In this document: positions 24,771 to 33,040 of the stretch, piece after piece
Layout: each line of letters begins with the position of its first letter
Numbering within the stretch: position 1 is the first letter of the stretch
NCBI GenBank assembly: GCA_900315975.1
Contig: ONBA01000009.1
Coordinates: 1 to 64,000, forward strand
From: an uncultured Ruminococcus sp.
GTDB lineage: Bacteria > Bacillota_A > Clostridia > Oscillospirales > Ruminococcaceae
Direction: 5' to 3'
Length of the DNA stretch: 64,000 nucleotides
The notes under the pieces: model-generated
Database searches by the model: none
What the model saw: the letters and a program-made list of their open reading frames with translations, nothing else
Told to the model about the DNA's origin: nothing
Translations under genes and position numbers: made by a program

Positions 24771-26297
24771 TCACGCACGGTGTCCGCCTATCTGCGCATT
24801 TCTCTCGCGTGCAGTAGCGCCCTCCTCAAAGTTCATTCCCTTCAGCACAGCGTTTCTGCCGTATCTTCGCTTTATGCCGAGTATCGCACTTTGCAGTGCC
24901 TTTTCCTTGGCAAGAGATGCTTTCATGGCAATATCACCCGCGATCTGTTCCTCCGGCGGAGAAAAAAAGTCAAGCTGACGCGGAGGTTCTTCCGGTATTT
25001 CTGATTCACGTATAACGTGTCCGGCGGCAATGTTCAGTCTTCGCACAAGCAGACTTCCGCACACTATTCTCTCATACAGCTCCGCGACTGCGTTGCGTAT
25101 CATTTTCGTTGAGGAGGTGTATATTTCAAGGTTGACTGTCCCTCTCGCGTGAGCAGGTATTTTTCTGCCGTAGTGGTCAAATTTTATGCCGCCGTGGTAA
25201 TTTCTCATGCGTTCAGGATACTTGAAATTCTCAGTGTCGTACCCCACAGTCAGCACAAGCTGTTTTGTCACGCACCCTTTTGAAAGCAGGTCGAGACTGA
25301 GCTGTTCAGCCATTTCACGCACTATCAGCAATGCCGTTTCCGATTCGTACGGAGTTTTCAGCACTTGTCCGGTACTCATACTCCTGCTCGCCGGACGGTA
25401 TGCCTTGATGTGTTCTATCCTGCACGGCTCATACCCCCATGCGTGCTCTATCAGGAACTGTGCCCTTACACCGAAAATTTTGTACAGCAGGTCAGCGTTC
25501 AACCTGTCGAACCTGTCACCAAGCGAGCACCTCGCAACGTCGCCCATAGTGTACATACCGTACTTTTCAAGCCGTTCAGCAGTTCCCCTGCCGACCATCC
25601 AGAAATCAGTGATAGGAGTGTGTCCCCACAGGTACTGCCTGTACGTCATCTCGTCAAGTTCGGCAATCCGAACACCGTCCTTGTCGGGAGGCATATGCTT
25701 CGCAACTATGTCCATAGCCACCTTGCAGAGAAAGAGATTAGTCCCGACTCCGGCAGTTGCGGTGATACCGGTCTCCTCGAACACCGCCTTCACAAGCTTC
25801 ATCGCGAGACCGCGTCCGTCGGTTTTGTAGGTGCGCAGGTAACCTGTTGCGTCGATGAAAACCTCATCAACTGAGTAAACGTGTATGTCCTCGGCGGCGA
25901 TATAGCGCAGATAAATGCTGTAGATTTTCGCACTTGTGTTCATATACAGCGACATTCTCGGCGGTGCTGTTATATAGTCGAGTTCGAGTGAGGGGTCACT
26001 TTTCAGCTCGTCATCAAAGTGGGAACTGCCGCTGAACCACCTATGCGGAGCGTTCCGGCGACGTTCGGCGTTTACTTCCTTCACACGCTGTACGACCTCA
26101 AACAGTCTCGCTCTGCCCGATATACCGTAGGATTTAAGCGAGGGAGACACCGCAAGACAGATAGTTTTTTCGGTACGTGTTGGGTCTGCTACCACGAGAT
26201 TTGTGTTCAGCGGGTCAAGCCCCCTGTCGACACATTCGACAGATGCATAGAATGATTTCAGGTCAATTGCAAGATAAATGCGGTCGTTTTCGCCCAT
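24771..26297 (-). CDS. Y-family DNA polymerase (UmuC/UvrX-like)
   Basis: A 508-residue translesion polymerase, longer than Gram-positive Pol IV and close to UmuC/UvrX-type enzymes. Catalytic-core motifs are IDLKSFYASVE (about residues 11-21), YSVDEVFIDATGYL with the catalytic DE, and TATAGVGTNLFLCKVA. A finger/palm region, a thumb helix-hairpin-helix around RLEKYGMYTMGDVA, and a little-finger domain follow. The C-terminal ~90 residues are extra and charged. The promoter region holds three one-mismatch SOS boxes, indicating LexA control. It would copy past DNA lesions at the cost of accuracy. Confidence 0.88.
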   Translation of the reverse strand: MGENDRIYLAIDLKSFYASVECVDRGLDPLNTNLVVADPTRTEKTICLAVSPSLKSYGISGRARLFEVVQRVKEVNAERRRNAPHRWFSGSSHFDDELKSDPSLELDYITAPPRMSLYMNTSAKIYSIYLRYIAAEDIHVYSVDEVFIDATGYLRTYKTDGRGLAMKLVKAVFEETGITATAGVGTNLFLCKVAMDIVAKHMPPDKDGVRIAELDEMTYRQYLWGHTPITDFWMVGRGTAERLEKYGMYTMGDVARCSLGDRFDRLNADLLYKIFGVRAQFLIEHAWGYEPCRIEHIKAYRPASRSMSTGQVLKTPYESETALLIVREMAEQLSLDLLSKGCVTKQLVLTVGYDTENFKYPERMRNYHGGIKFDHYGRKIPAHARGTVNLEIYTSSTKMIRNAVAELYERIVCGSLLVRRLNIAAGHVIRESEIPEEPPRQLDFFSPPEEQIAGDIAMKASLAKEKALQSAILGIKRRYGRNAVLKGMNFEEGATARERNAQIGGHRA

Positions 26298-26332
26298 AAT
26301 ACAGCTCCTTTCCGGAATCTTTCAGCCACCGC

Positions 26333-26402
26333 GAATATATGTTCTTTTGAATATTATAGCACATATGTTCCTTAATTGCAATAGTTTTGCGAAAATTTGT
26401 TC
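26333..26402. promoter_or_regulatory. Three LexA/SOS-like boxes
   Basis: Each is one base from GAAC-N4-GTTC: GAATATATGTTC (26333-26344), GCACATATGTTC (26359-26370), GAAAATTTGTTC (26391-26402). They lie after, inside and before the polymerase promoter. The clustering and spacing make chance less likely. Confidence 0.65.
26353..26381 (-). promoter_or_regulatory. Promoter of the Y-family polymerase gene
   Basis: On the minus strand, TTGCAA (26376-26381), 17-base spacer, TATAAT (26353-26358). One SOS-like box fills most of the spacer. Confidence 0.7.
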
Positions 26403-26428
26403 TGTAATTTTCAGGTAAAATAAATGAG

Positions 26429-26457
26429 TTGCATTTTATAATACTGTATGATATAAT
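26429..26457 (+). promoter_or_regulatory. Promoter of the serine acetyltransferase gene
   Basis: TTGCAT (26429-26434), 17-base spacer, TATAAT (26452-26457). Confidence 0.65.
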
Positions 26458-26493
26458 ATATTAGTATTGTAGGTTTAGAATGGAGGTCATTCA

Positions 26494-27441
26494 ATGGCAC
26501 ATAAATTTGAAGAACGTATCAACGGCTTGGTTGATGTTCTCCTCAGCGACTACGAACAAGGCAGAACTATCGACCGTACTGCCGCTTGTGAACAGCCCGA
26601 CAGAGAAAAAATCATCGGCATGATATATCAGCTGAGAAATATAGTATACCCCGGTTATTTCAAAAATGACCGTTTTCAGGTGTACACGGTAAGAAACAAT
26701 ATCTCTATGCTCCTCGAAGACATTATTTACACGCTCTCACGGCAGACTGCACTTGTACTGCCATACGCGCAGGAATATGAAAGCGCTTCATCAAAAGAAC
26801 TCAGAGCCCGCGCTGAACAGCTTACTTTCGCCTTTTTAGACACTATTCCCAGAATCAGGGACTACATCGAGACAGACGTACAGGCAGCTTTCGAGGGCGA
26901 CCCTGCCGCATTCAACAAGGACGAGATAATCTTCTCATACCCCGGACTTTTCGCGATACTCGTTAACCGTATCGCCCATGAACTCCACCTGCTCGGTATC
27001 CCGCTCATACCGCGTATCATGACCGAGTACGCACACAGCGAAACAGGTATAGATATCCACCCCGGCGCTACTATCGGCAGATACTTCTTTATCGACCACG
27101 GCACCGGAATAGTTATCGGCGAGACCACAGAAATCGGCAACAATGTCAAAATATATCAGGGTGTTACACTCGGTGCCCTCTCTACCCGTGGCGGACAGCT
27201 TCTGAAAAATAAAAAACGTCACCCTACTATCGAGGATAACGTTACAATATATTCTGGAGCTTCTATTCTCGGTGGCGAGACCGTCATCGGCAAAAATGCG
27301 GTTATAGGCGGTAACGCATTTATTACAAAGTCGGTTCCGGCTGGAGCGAAGGTTAGTATCAAAAACCCCGAACTCCGCTTCAATTACGACAACAAGCAGA
27401 AAGAGCTTGAACAGGACGAACACTGGTTCTACATCATATAA
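26494..27441 (+). CDS. cysE: Serine O-acetyltransferase
   Basis: A 315-residue left-handed beta-helix enzyme that should make O-acetylserine for cysteine synthesis. An N-terminal helical domain (about 1-180) precedes hexapeptide repeats (about 185-290: GIDIHPGATIGRYFFIDHGTGIVIGETTEIG and the following turns), with catalytic DH in FIDHGTG and the YQGVTLGAL block. It is the long-N-terminus form found in Clostridia and Bacteroidetes, not the ~220-residue EpsC type. The start has TGGAGG. With metY it indicates de novo sulfur amino acid synthesis. No cysteine synthase gene is adjacent. Confidence 0.88.
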   Translation: MAHKFEERINGLVDVLLSDYEQGRTIDRTAACEQPDREKIIGMIYQLRNIVYPGYFKNDRFQVYTVRNNISMLLEDIIYTLSRQTALVLPYAQEYESASSKELRARAEQLTFAFLDTIPRIRDYIETDVQAAFEGDPAAFNKDEIIFSYPGLFAILVNRIAHELHLLGIPLIPRIMTEYAHSETGIDIHPGATIGRYFFIDHGTGIVIGETTEIGNNVKIYQGVTLGALSTRGGQLLKNKKRHPTIEDNVTIYSGASILGGETVIGKNAVIGGNAFITKSVPAGAKVSIKNPELRFNYDNKQKELEQDEHWFYII

Positions 27442-27445
27442 AAAA

Positions 27446-27479
27446 ACAGCCATAAGGAAGTTTATTTCCTTATGGCTGT
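27446..27479. terminator. Bidirectional terminator, cysE / GNAT
   Basis: 14-bp perfect stem ACAGCCATAAGGAA with its complement around a 6-base loop, between convergent genes. Confidence 0.85.
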
Positions 27480-27483
27480 AAAT

Positions 27484-27933
27484 TTACTTGCCTATCCGTT
27501 TGTAAAAACTTACGTGTGAGGAAAGTTCGCCGAAGCCGTTCTTCTGATAGAATCTGTACGCAGGCTTGTCGCTGTCTGTTTGCAGGAATATGCCATTCAG
27601 TCCGCGGCTGAGAATGTCCTTTTCAATCATATCCATGAACCTTGACCCTATGCCGCAGTGCTGTAAATCGGGAGAAACGCAGAACTCTTCGATATTGTAA
27701 TTCGTCCCCTCCCACCAGTGACGTATCATTCCGATAGAGACCGCCGCAAGCTTGCCGTCGATAAAGAGTCCGTAATTCAGCGAATTGAACGAACACGATA
27801 TCTCTTTTATGTACTCCATAAGCTGAGTCTCATCGTCCCAGTTGTCGTTCCACGGCTCACGTCCGAATGCATTTTTATAAAGCTTTGCAACTTCCGGCAG
27901 ATACGTTTCATCAAGTGTGATAAATTCTTCCAT
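27484..27933 (-). CDS. GNAT family N-acetyltransferase
   Basis: A 149-residue single-domain acetyltransferase. The acetyl-CoA loop is VSPDLQHCGIGSRFM (about residues 88-102), with the later YRFYQKNGF block. The N-terminal motif (FGREPWNDNW) recurs in an uncharacterised GNAT subgroup of Firmicutes. The substrate is unknown. It appears monocistronic: ilvE upstream on the same strand ends in its own terminator, and cysE is convergent. Confidence 0.8.
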   Translation of the reverse strand: MEEFITLDETYLPEVAKLYKNAFGREPWNDNWDDETQLMEYIKEISCSFNSLNYGLFIDGKLAAVSIGMIRHWWEGTNYNIEEFCVSPDLQHCGIGSRFMDMIEKDILSRGLNGIFLQTDSDKPAYRFYQKNGFGELSSHVSFYKRIGK

Positions 27934-27952
27934 ATAGTTTTCCTCTCTTTAT

Positions 27953-27996
27953 AAAAAAATCCATGACAAAAGCTACTCCCTTGTCATGGATTTTTT
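27953..27996 (-). terminator. ilvE terminator
   Basis: 16-bp stem AAAAAATCCATGACAA with its complement around an 11-base loop; the stem base supplies the A/T tracts. Confidence 0.8.
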
Positions 27997-28013
27997 ATTT
28001 ATGAAACGGTCAA

Positions 28014-29081
28014 TTATTCAACAGGAACGATCCAGTTGAATGTGTCTTCGATCTTGCCCCACTGGATACCTGTCATTGTATCGTAGAGCATCTGTGAGAT
28101 CTTGCCGATCTTGTTGCCGTTGATCTCCATAACCTTGTCGCCCCACTTGAGGTGTCCTACAGGTGAGATAACAGCGGCTGTACCTGTACCGAATACTTCA
28201 TCGAGCTTGCCGGCATCGTAAGCATCAGCGATCTCCTGAATGTCTATACGTCTCTCTTCAACTGTGAGACCCTTGCTCTTACATACTTCGATAGCAGACT
28301 TTCTTGTGATACCGGGAAGGATAGAACCCTGAAGCATAGGTGTTACTACCTTGCCGTCGATAACGAAGAAGATATTCATAGCGCCGACTTCTTCGATGTA
28401 CTTCTGCTCAACACCGTCAAGCCAGAGAACCTGTGAGTAGTTCTGCTTGTGAGCCTCGTCCTGACCGATAAGAGAAGCAGCGTAGTTACCGCCGGTCTTA
28501 GCGAATCCCATACCGCCTCTTACAGCGCGGACATACTTGCTCTCAACGTAAATATTTACAGGATTGAGACCACTCTCATAGTAAGCGCCAGAGGGTGAAA
28601 GAATGATAATGAAGAGGTAGTGCTCACCGGGTTTAACACCGAGGAACGGGTCAACAGCGATGATGAACGGACGGATATAAAGTGACTCGCCTTCCTTTGA
28701 GGGAACCCAGTCCTTCTCGACCTTGAGGAGTTCCATAAGGCACTGCATACCGAGTTCTTCGGGAAGCTCAGGGATAACGAGTCTCTCATTGGACTTGTTG
28801 AGTCTCTTGAAGTTCTCTTCGGGACGGAAAAGCTGTACTTTGCCTTCAGCAGTACGGTAAGCCTTCATGCCCTCGAATACTTCCTGACCATAGTGGAAGC
28901 ACATTGCAGCAGGTGAGAGATCAATAGCACCGTAAGGCTTGATCTCAGGATCATGCCAGCCCTGACCCTCGTCATAAGGCATAACGAGCATATAATCAGT
29001 GAAGATGTGACCGAAGCCGAGCTTGTCGCCAGCCTGTGGCTTAGCCTTTAAAGACTGTGCTTTTGTGAATTTGATTTCCAT
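28014..29081 (-). CDS. ilvE: Branched-chain amino acid aminotransferase
   Basis: A 355-residue fold-type IV PLP aminotransferase that interconverts leucine, isoleucine and valine with their 2-oxo acids. ATG 29081 is used, with AAGG nine bases upstream; a TTG three codons earlier overlaps that site. Landmarks are HYGQEVFEGMKAYR, FRPEENFKRLN, FAKTGGNYAASL containing the PLP lysine region, and VFGTGTAAVISPV. Length fits the type II BCAT group. No T-box or leader peptide is seen upstream. It is closed by its own terminator. Confidence 0.93.
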   Translation of the reverse strand: MEIKFTKAQSLKAKPQAGDKLGFGHIFTDYMLVMPYDEGQGWHDPEIKPYGAIDLSPAAMCFHYGQEVFEGMKAYRTAEGKVQLFRPEENFKRLNKSNERLVIPELPEELGMQCLMELLKVEKDWVPSKEGESLYIRPFIIAVDPFLGVKPGEHYLFIIILSPSGAYYESGLNPVNIYVESKYVRAVRGGMGFAKTGGNYAASLIGQDEAHKQNYSQVLWLDGVEQKYIEEVGAMNIFFVIDGKVVTPMLQGSILPGITRKSAIEVCKSKGLTVEERRIDIQEIADAYDAGKLDEVFGTGTAAVISPVGHLKWGDKVMEINGNKIGKISQMLYDTMTGIQWGKIEDTFNWIVPVE

Positions 29082-29143
29082 TTTATTCAACCTTCTTTGA
29101 AATATTTTCCGCAGTCATCATTGACAGCGGAATAATGATAAAC

Positions 29144-29275
29144 TCAGTCAGCCGAGAAGTACTTCTTCTCGTATATCTTCTTACAGACGACTACTGTTGC
29201 AGCAGCGGCAGCGCTTACAGCGACTACAGCTCCTGAAATCGAAACTGCAAGTATGATTTTAGTTTTCTTATCCAT
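29144..29275 (-). CDS. Small single-pass membrane protein (43 residues)
   Basis: An unlisted short gene: ATG at 29275, stop TGA at 29144-29146, preceded by a strong AAGGAGG ribosome binding site (29281-29287) and, further upstream, a TATAAT (29320-29325). The product starts MDKKTKI, has one hydrophobic Ala/Val-rich helix (about residues 7-30), then CKKIYEKKYFSAD. The positive N-terminus and basic segment after the helix suggest a bitopic membrane protein. The family is not recognised. It lies between a TatD-linked radical SAM gene and ilvE, all on the minus strand. Confidence 0.7.
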   Translation of the reverse strand: MDKKTKIILAVSISGAVVAVSAAAAATVVVCKKIYEKKYFSAD

Positions 29276-29406
29276 AGTTTTTCCTCCTTTTTGGGTAAAT
29301 GGATAATACACCTTCAGTAATTATAACATATTTCCCAGTCATTTTCCATAGCAAAGAGTTAAAAACATAGACAAAAACCATCGGTATATTTCGTGCAATT
29401 TGACTA

Positions 29407-30021
29407 TTAATCGTCGAACGTTCTTATCCTGAGAGTTGCTCCAAGACTTTCACAGACCTTACGTGAAGCATCTATCTGCTCCTGAGGGATAACGTCAACT
29501 ATCGACATCACGACCTCGGGCTTACCGTTTTTAACGCAGTCGGAAGTAAACTTCTGCATAGCCTCCCACGCATCGTCAAACTTCGGACGTGTAACGTTCA
29601 TGTACTCGTCTTTTGTGCCTGCGTTAAGGCTTACGGAAACTGTGTCCATAACGGCGCAAAGCTCATCTGCAACACTTCTTCCGTTAATGAGGTCACCGAG
29701 GCCATTAGTATTTATACGCAGCTTAGGACATTCCGGCATAGCTCTGAGTGCCTTTGCGACCTGCTCGACCATGTCGATACGCTCAGTCGGCTCGCCGTAT
29801 CCGCAGAATACTATCTCGCTGTATCCGCTGATATTGCGCTTTCCGAGGTCAGCCATTATCTCGTCAAAAGACGGCTCATGCTCAAGCCATAACGGGTCAG
29901 AGCCGTATGCACCGTCAGCGTGACTGCGTATGCAGAAAGTGCACGCACAAGGACATTTATTTGTCAGGTTGAGGTAAAGATTCTCTCCTACCTCATATGA
30001 AATGGTCATAGCTTTTTTCAT
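29407..30021 (-). CDS. Radical SAM protein, TatD-linked family
   Basis: A 204-residue radical SAM protein. The cluster motif is CPCACTFCIR (C-x3-C-x2-C), followed by the glycine-rich EIVFCGYGEPTER and LRINTNGLG. This matches the short family described as linked or fused to TatD nucleases (TIGR04038-like). Here tatD is in the window but about 3.9 kb away on the other strand. It overlaps the SecD-like lipoprotein gene by 4 bases (ATGA), forming alr, lipoprotein, radical SAM. The reaction is unknown. Confidence 0.8.
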   Translation of the reverse strand: MKKAMTISYEVGENLYLNLTNKCPCACTFCIRSHADGAYGSDPLWLEHEPSFDEIMADLGKRNISGYSEIVFCGYGEPTERIDMVEQVAKALRAMPECPKLRINTNGLGDLINGRSVADELCAVMDTVSVSLNAGTKDEYMNVTRPKFDDAWEAMQKFTSDCVKNGKPEVVMSIVDVIPQEQIDASRKVCESLGATLRIRTFDD

Positions 30022-30731
30022 TTCTTATCATCTCCGATATGTTTATCTGTTACTTTTAGTCCGCAGGGAAGCGCACCGCTGTCTATCGCAGCTGCTATCT
30101 CCATTGATTTTTCTGCTGTAAGGTCACCGTTTATGATAGCGTTGCCGTCAGTTATCTGAAAGGCAACAGTCGGCGCAGAAATAAGTTCGTCATCAAGCCA
30201 TATTGATAGCGGAATATTCGTTTCCGCAAGTTCACCGGTAGCCATAGCCAATTTAGTCTTTCCCGACTCGCTCGTTGTAATTGCTACTGCATACTCCTGA
30301 CCTTTTTCAGTACGTATGACCGTCGATGATGCAACATCTATGTCAGAATTCTCAATAACTATCTCACCAGTCGGCACAACATTACCGTCGGCATCTTTCT
30401 GAGTATCAGTACCCTTTCTGAATGTCAGCCTGCCATACCTGCAAATCGTGTCAAGAATGCTGTCATTCCAGTTGTCGGGACGGTCAAATGAAATAATCGA
30501 AACTGAATCGCTGCTTTTATAGCTGACCTTGCATTCAATCTGCGGGTATTCTGCCATAAGCCTTGCCTCAGCCACTTGTGTGCACTCCGAAAGCAGACTC
30601 TCGTCCTCAGCCTTGAGCGTGATACTGCTGTTTAAGCCAGTATTTTTTTCACTGTCAGTCTTACCCTGTCCTGCACCGCAGCCGCTAAGAAGCATTGCAG
30701 ATGCCGCTATAATTGCTAATCTCTTTTTCAT
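30018..30731 (-). CDS. Lipoprotein with a SecD-P1-head-like domain
   Basis: A 237-residue lipoprotein: signal peptide with lipobox LSGC (Cys18), then a domain (about 50-230) resembling the periplasmic P1 region of SecD. Visible similarities are RYGRLTFRKG, the ESGKTKLAMATGEL segment, IWLDDELISAPTVAFQI, NAIINGDLTAEKS and IDSGALPCGLKV. No SecD membrane helices follow, so this is a stand-alone P1 module, not a SecDF translocase. Start ATG 30731 follows GAGGTG. It lies 7 bases after alr and overlaps the radical SAM gene. Function unknown. Confidence 0.7.
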   Translation of the reverse strand: MKKRLAIIAASAMLLSGCGAGQGKTDSEKNTGLNSSITLKAEDESLLSECTQVAEARLMAEYPQIECKVSYKSSDSVSIISFDRPDNWNDSILDTICRYGRLTFRKGTDTQKDADGNVVPTGEIVIENSDIDVASSTVIRTEKGQEYAVAITTSESGKTKLAMATGELAETNIPLSIWLDDELISAPTVAFQITDGNAIINGDLTAEKSMEIAAAIDSGALPCGLKVTDKHIGDDKK

Positions 30732-30738
30732 ATTCACC

Positions 30739-31875
30739 TCAGTCAATATAAATTCTCGGTACACGCTTTGATATTCCGCATACTACTTCGTAGCCGATAG
30801 TACCGTAAATCTGTGCAAGGTCGTCGGCTGTGATGATTTCGTCTCCGTCGCGTCCTATCATGGTCACTATGTCGCCGGACTTTGCCTCCGGTACATCAGA
30901 AACGTCCATCATAAGCTGGTCCATGCACACTCTGCCGACTATCTTACAGCGCTTGCCGTGGACGAGAATCTCCCCCTTACCCGAAAGCAGACGAGAGTAG
31001 CCGTCCGCATAGCCGATAGTTACAGTAGCTATGCGCATTTCACGGTCAGCACGGAAGGTCCTGCCGTAGCTTATGCAGTCGCCCTTGCCGACTGTCTTGA
31101 CGTGGGAAATAACTGCTTTTACTTCCATGACCGGTTCAAGTCCGGCAGGTATATCAAGGCTAACATCAGGGTGCAGACCGTATAAGATAATACCTGCACG
31201 GCTGAGTGTACTGCGTGATGTATTTCTGTAGCAGGTAGCGGCACTGTTCATGAAGTGGCAGTGACGGAGTTTTATTCCGCGGCTTGAAAGTTCGTCGTAT
31301 GTATCGAGTATGAACTTCTCCTGCATATCAGTATAGGCAACATTGTCGGGGTCATCGCTGTCAGCGACTGCAAAATGGGTGTAGATACCCTCTACTGATA
31401 GTTTCTCCATTTTCATCATTTCAGCAATCTCGTCGGCACATTCAGCCGGAGTGTCATGTTTGAGACCGATACGTCCCATACCTGTATCTATCTTTATGTG
31501 ACAGCGGATAGGCTCGGCAGATTTTTTTACAAGTGCCTCAGCGTATTCAGTCGAAACGACTCCCTGAATTATGTTGTACATTGATATCTCATGTGCATAT
31601 TCGGGCGGAGTATAGCCGAGTATAAGTATTTCAGCTTCGGGAGCGAATTTGCGTACCGCTATTGCCTCGTCAAGATTTGATACTGCAAAATAGTGTATAC
31701 CGCAGTCCTCAGCAAGAGTGCGGACTATATGCTCGTCTCCGTGACCGTAGGCATCTGCCTTTACTACCGCCATAACATCGGTATCTCCGGAGTTAAGAGA
31801 CTTTATAATCTCCACATTTTTTCTGAGTTTAGACAGAGATACTTCTGCCCATGCTCTTTTCAGATAAGGTTTCAT
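30739..31875 (-). CDS. alr: Alanine racemase
   Basis: A 378-residue fold-type III PLP enzyme that makes D-alanine for peptidoglycan. The PLP lysine lies in AVVKADAYGHG (about residues 36-46). Also seen are HIKIDTGMGRIG, the catalytic-tyrosine region CISYGRTFRADREMRIATVTIGYADG and RVCMDQLMMDV. AAAGGA precedes the ATG. It is the first gene of an operon with the SecD-like lipoprotein (7-base gap) and the TatD-linked radical SAM gene. Confidence 0.95.
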   Translation of the reverse strand: MKPYLKRAWAEVSLSKLRKNVEIIKSLNSGDTDVMAVVKADAYGHGDEHIVRTLAEDCGIHYFAVSNLDEAIAVRKFAPEAEILILGYTPPEYAHEISMYNIIQGVVSTEYAEALVKKSAEPIRCHIKIDTGMGRIGLKHDTPAECADEIAEMMKMEKLSVEGIYTHFAVADSDDPDNVAYTDMQEKFILDTYDELSSRGIKLRHCHFMNSAATCYRNTSRSTLSRAGIILYGLHPDVSLDIPAGLEPVMEVKAVISHVKTVGKGDCISYGRTFRADREMRIATVTIGYADGYSRLLSGKGEILVHGKRCKIVGRVCMDQLMMDVSDVPEAKSGDIVTMIGRDGDEIITADDLAQIYGTIGYEVVCGISKRVPRIYID

Positions 31876-31939
31876 TTCGTTAGTGTCCTTTCTTTGTATT
31901 GTGTCTATATTAAAAAACAGTTACAGCTTGTAAAAAAAC

Positions 31940-31968
31940 TTGAAATACGTTAAACTTTATGATATAAT
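31940..31968 (+). promoter_or_regulatory. Promoter of the YpsA-like gene
   Basis: TTGAAA (31940-31945), 17-base spacer, TATAAT (31963-31968). Confidence 0.7.
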
Positions 31969-31996
31969 TATTATCATTGAAATATCGAGGTGAATC

Positions 31997-32686
31997 ATGT
32001 TCAGTTCTCTTATATCGGGCGAACCGGTATCGCCTGCTTACAGTTTCATACCGGACAGACCAAGAACAGTCTGTATCAGTGGTCACCGCGAGAAAAGTAT
32101 CATTCCATATTCGGGAGACCCTCAGTACCGCCAACTCACTGTTACGGCAGTAAAGCTGATGCTCAGCCGATATATCGATATGGCAGTCGAACGAGGCTAC
32201 ACCACTTTCATAAGCGGTCTCGCAAGCGGTGCAGACCTGTGGGCGGCTCAGAGTGTAATGGTAAAGAAGCGTACACATCCGTCACTGAGACTGGTTTGTG
32301 TAATGCCGTATCTCCGCCACGCTGACCACTTCTCTCAATACTGGAAAGAGGTCCTCGAACTCGTCGAGCACAACTCAGACGCTCTGCTCACTGTCAACAC
32401 TGACCCTGACATCGTCTATTCAAGAAGCGGTGCAGGTTCTTCACTATACCGCGACCGCAACTACTACATGGTTGACCAGTCGTCTGCGGTAATAGCTTTT
32501 CTCAATAAAGACAGTTTCGCTTCCGGAACTTCTCAGACGGTCAACTACGCTTACCGCAACGGCAGAAAGATATGCCGCTTCGGTGTCGAAGACATTCACG
32601 GCATCATCAGTCAGGCAGGTCCCGACATTGAAAAAATCAAACGAGAGATAGTATTCCTTCCCAACGCTTTCGACTCTGTGGAATAA
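31997..32686 (+). CDS. SLOG-family protein (DUF1273/YpsA-like)
   Basis: A 229-residue Rossmann-like SLOG protein. The nucleotide-ligand signature is seen as TVCISGHR near residue 26, the FISGLASGADLWAA glycine-rich segment, the MPYLRHADHFSQYW block and MVDQSSAVIAF. This matches the DUF1273/YpsA group. YpsA has been tied to cell-division or stress phenotypes in B. subtilis, but its ligand is unknown. GAGGTGA precedes the ATG. It is divergent from alr and appears monocistronic. Confidence 0.75.
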   Translation: MFSSLISGEPVSPAYSFIPDRPRTVCISGHREKSIIPYSGDPQYRQLTVTAVKLMLSRYIDMAVERGYTTFISGLASGADLWAAQSVMVKKRTHPSLRLVCVMPYLRHADHFSQYWKEVLELVEHNSDALLTVNTDPDIVYSRSGAGSSLYRDRNYYMVDQSSAVIAFLNKDSFASGTSQTVNYAYRNGRKICRFGVEDIHGIISQAGPDIEKIKREIVFLPNAFDSVE

Positions 32687-33040
32687 CGTATATTAACATT
32701 ATACCACTATCTCAGAATTTTTCAAGTACCGGAAATAATATTTTACTTTGGATATATAGTTACAATCAGAATCGTCAGCACAGCATATTGTGAAAAATGT
32801 GGATTTTCCGTGAACACGTGTTCGCTTTCAACGTTCTGTTGAATTTGCTGTTCAAACAGTCATTTTACTGTTGAAATGTTGAAAAGCCTGTTAATTCACT
32901 ATATAGCGTCGTTTGACAAAAGACTAACTATCTTGTAAAATTTCTTTATTCATGTATTTATGAATATTCACATTTTATCATATACGTATAGTTTATTATG
33001 ATTTATACAGACAGTTTATACATCTGAAAGGAGCATTTTT
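32687..33040. other. Intergenic region with TGTTGAA repeats and LCP operon promoter
   Basis: 354 AT-rich bases without a gene. TTCAAC (32827-32832) and GTTGAA (32838-32843) form a dyad with a 5-base centre, CTGTT/AACAG (32848-32859) form another, and GTTGAA recurs at 32870-32875 and 32878-32883. The cluster ends 30 bases before a promoter -35 and may bind a regulator. Confidence 0.5.
32913..32941 (+). promoter_or_regulatory. Promoter of the LCP-like / tatD / PP2C operon
   Basis: TTGACA (32913-32918), 17-base spacer, TAAAAT (32936-32941), leaving a leader of roughly 93 bases. Confidence 0.75.

Noticed and set aside
31997..32686. YpsA-like protein considered as DprA (DNA processing)
   Set aside because: It is SLOG-like but has the DUF1273 pattern and lacks DprA's SAM and winged-helix regions.
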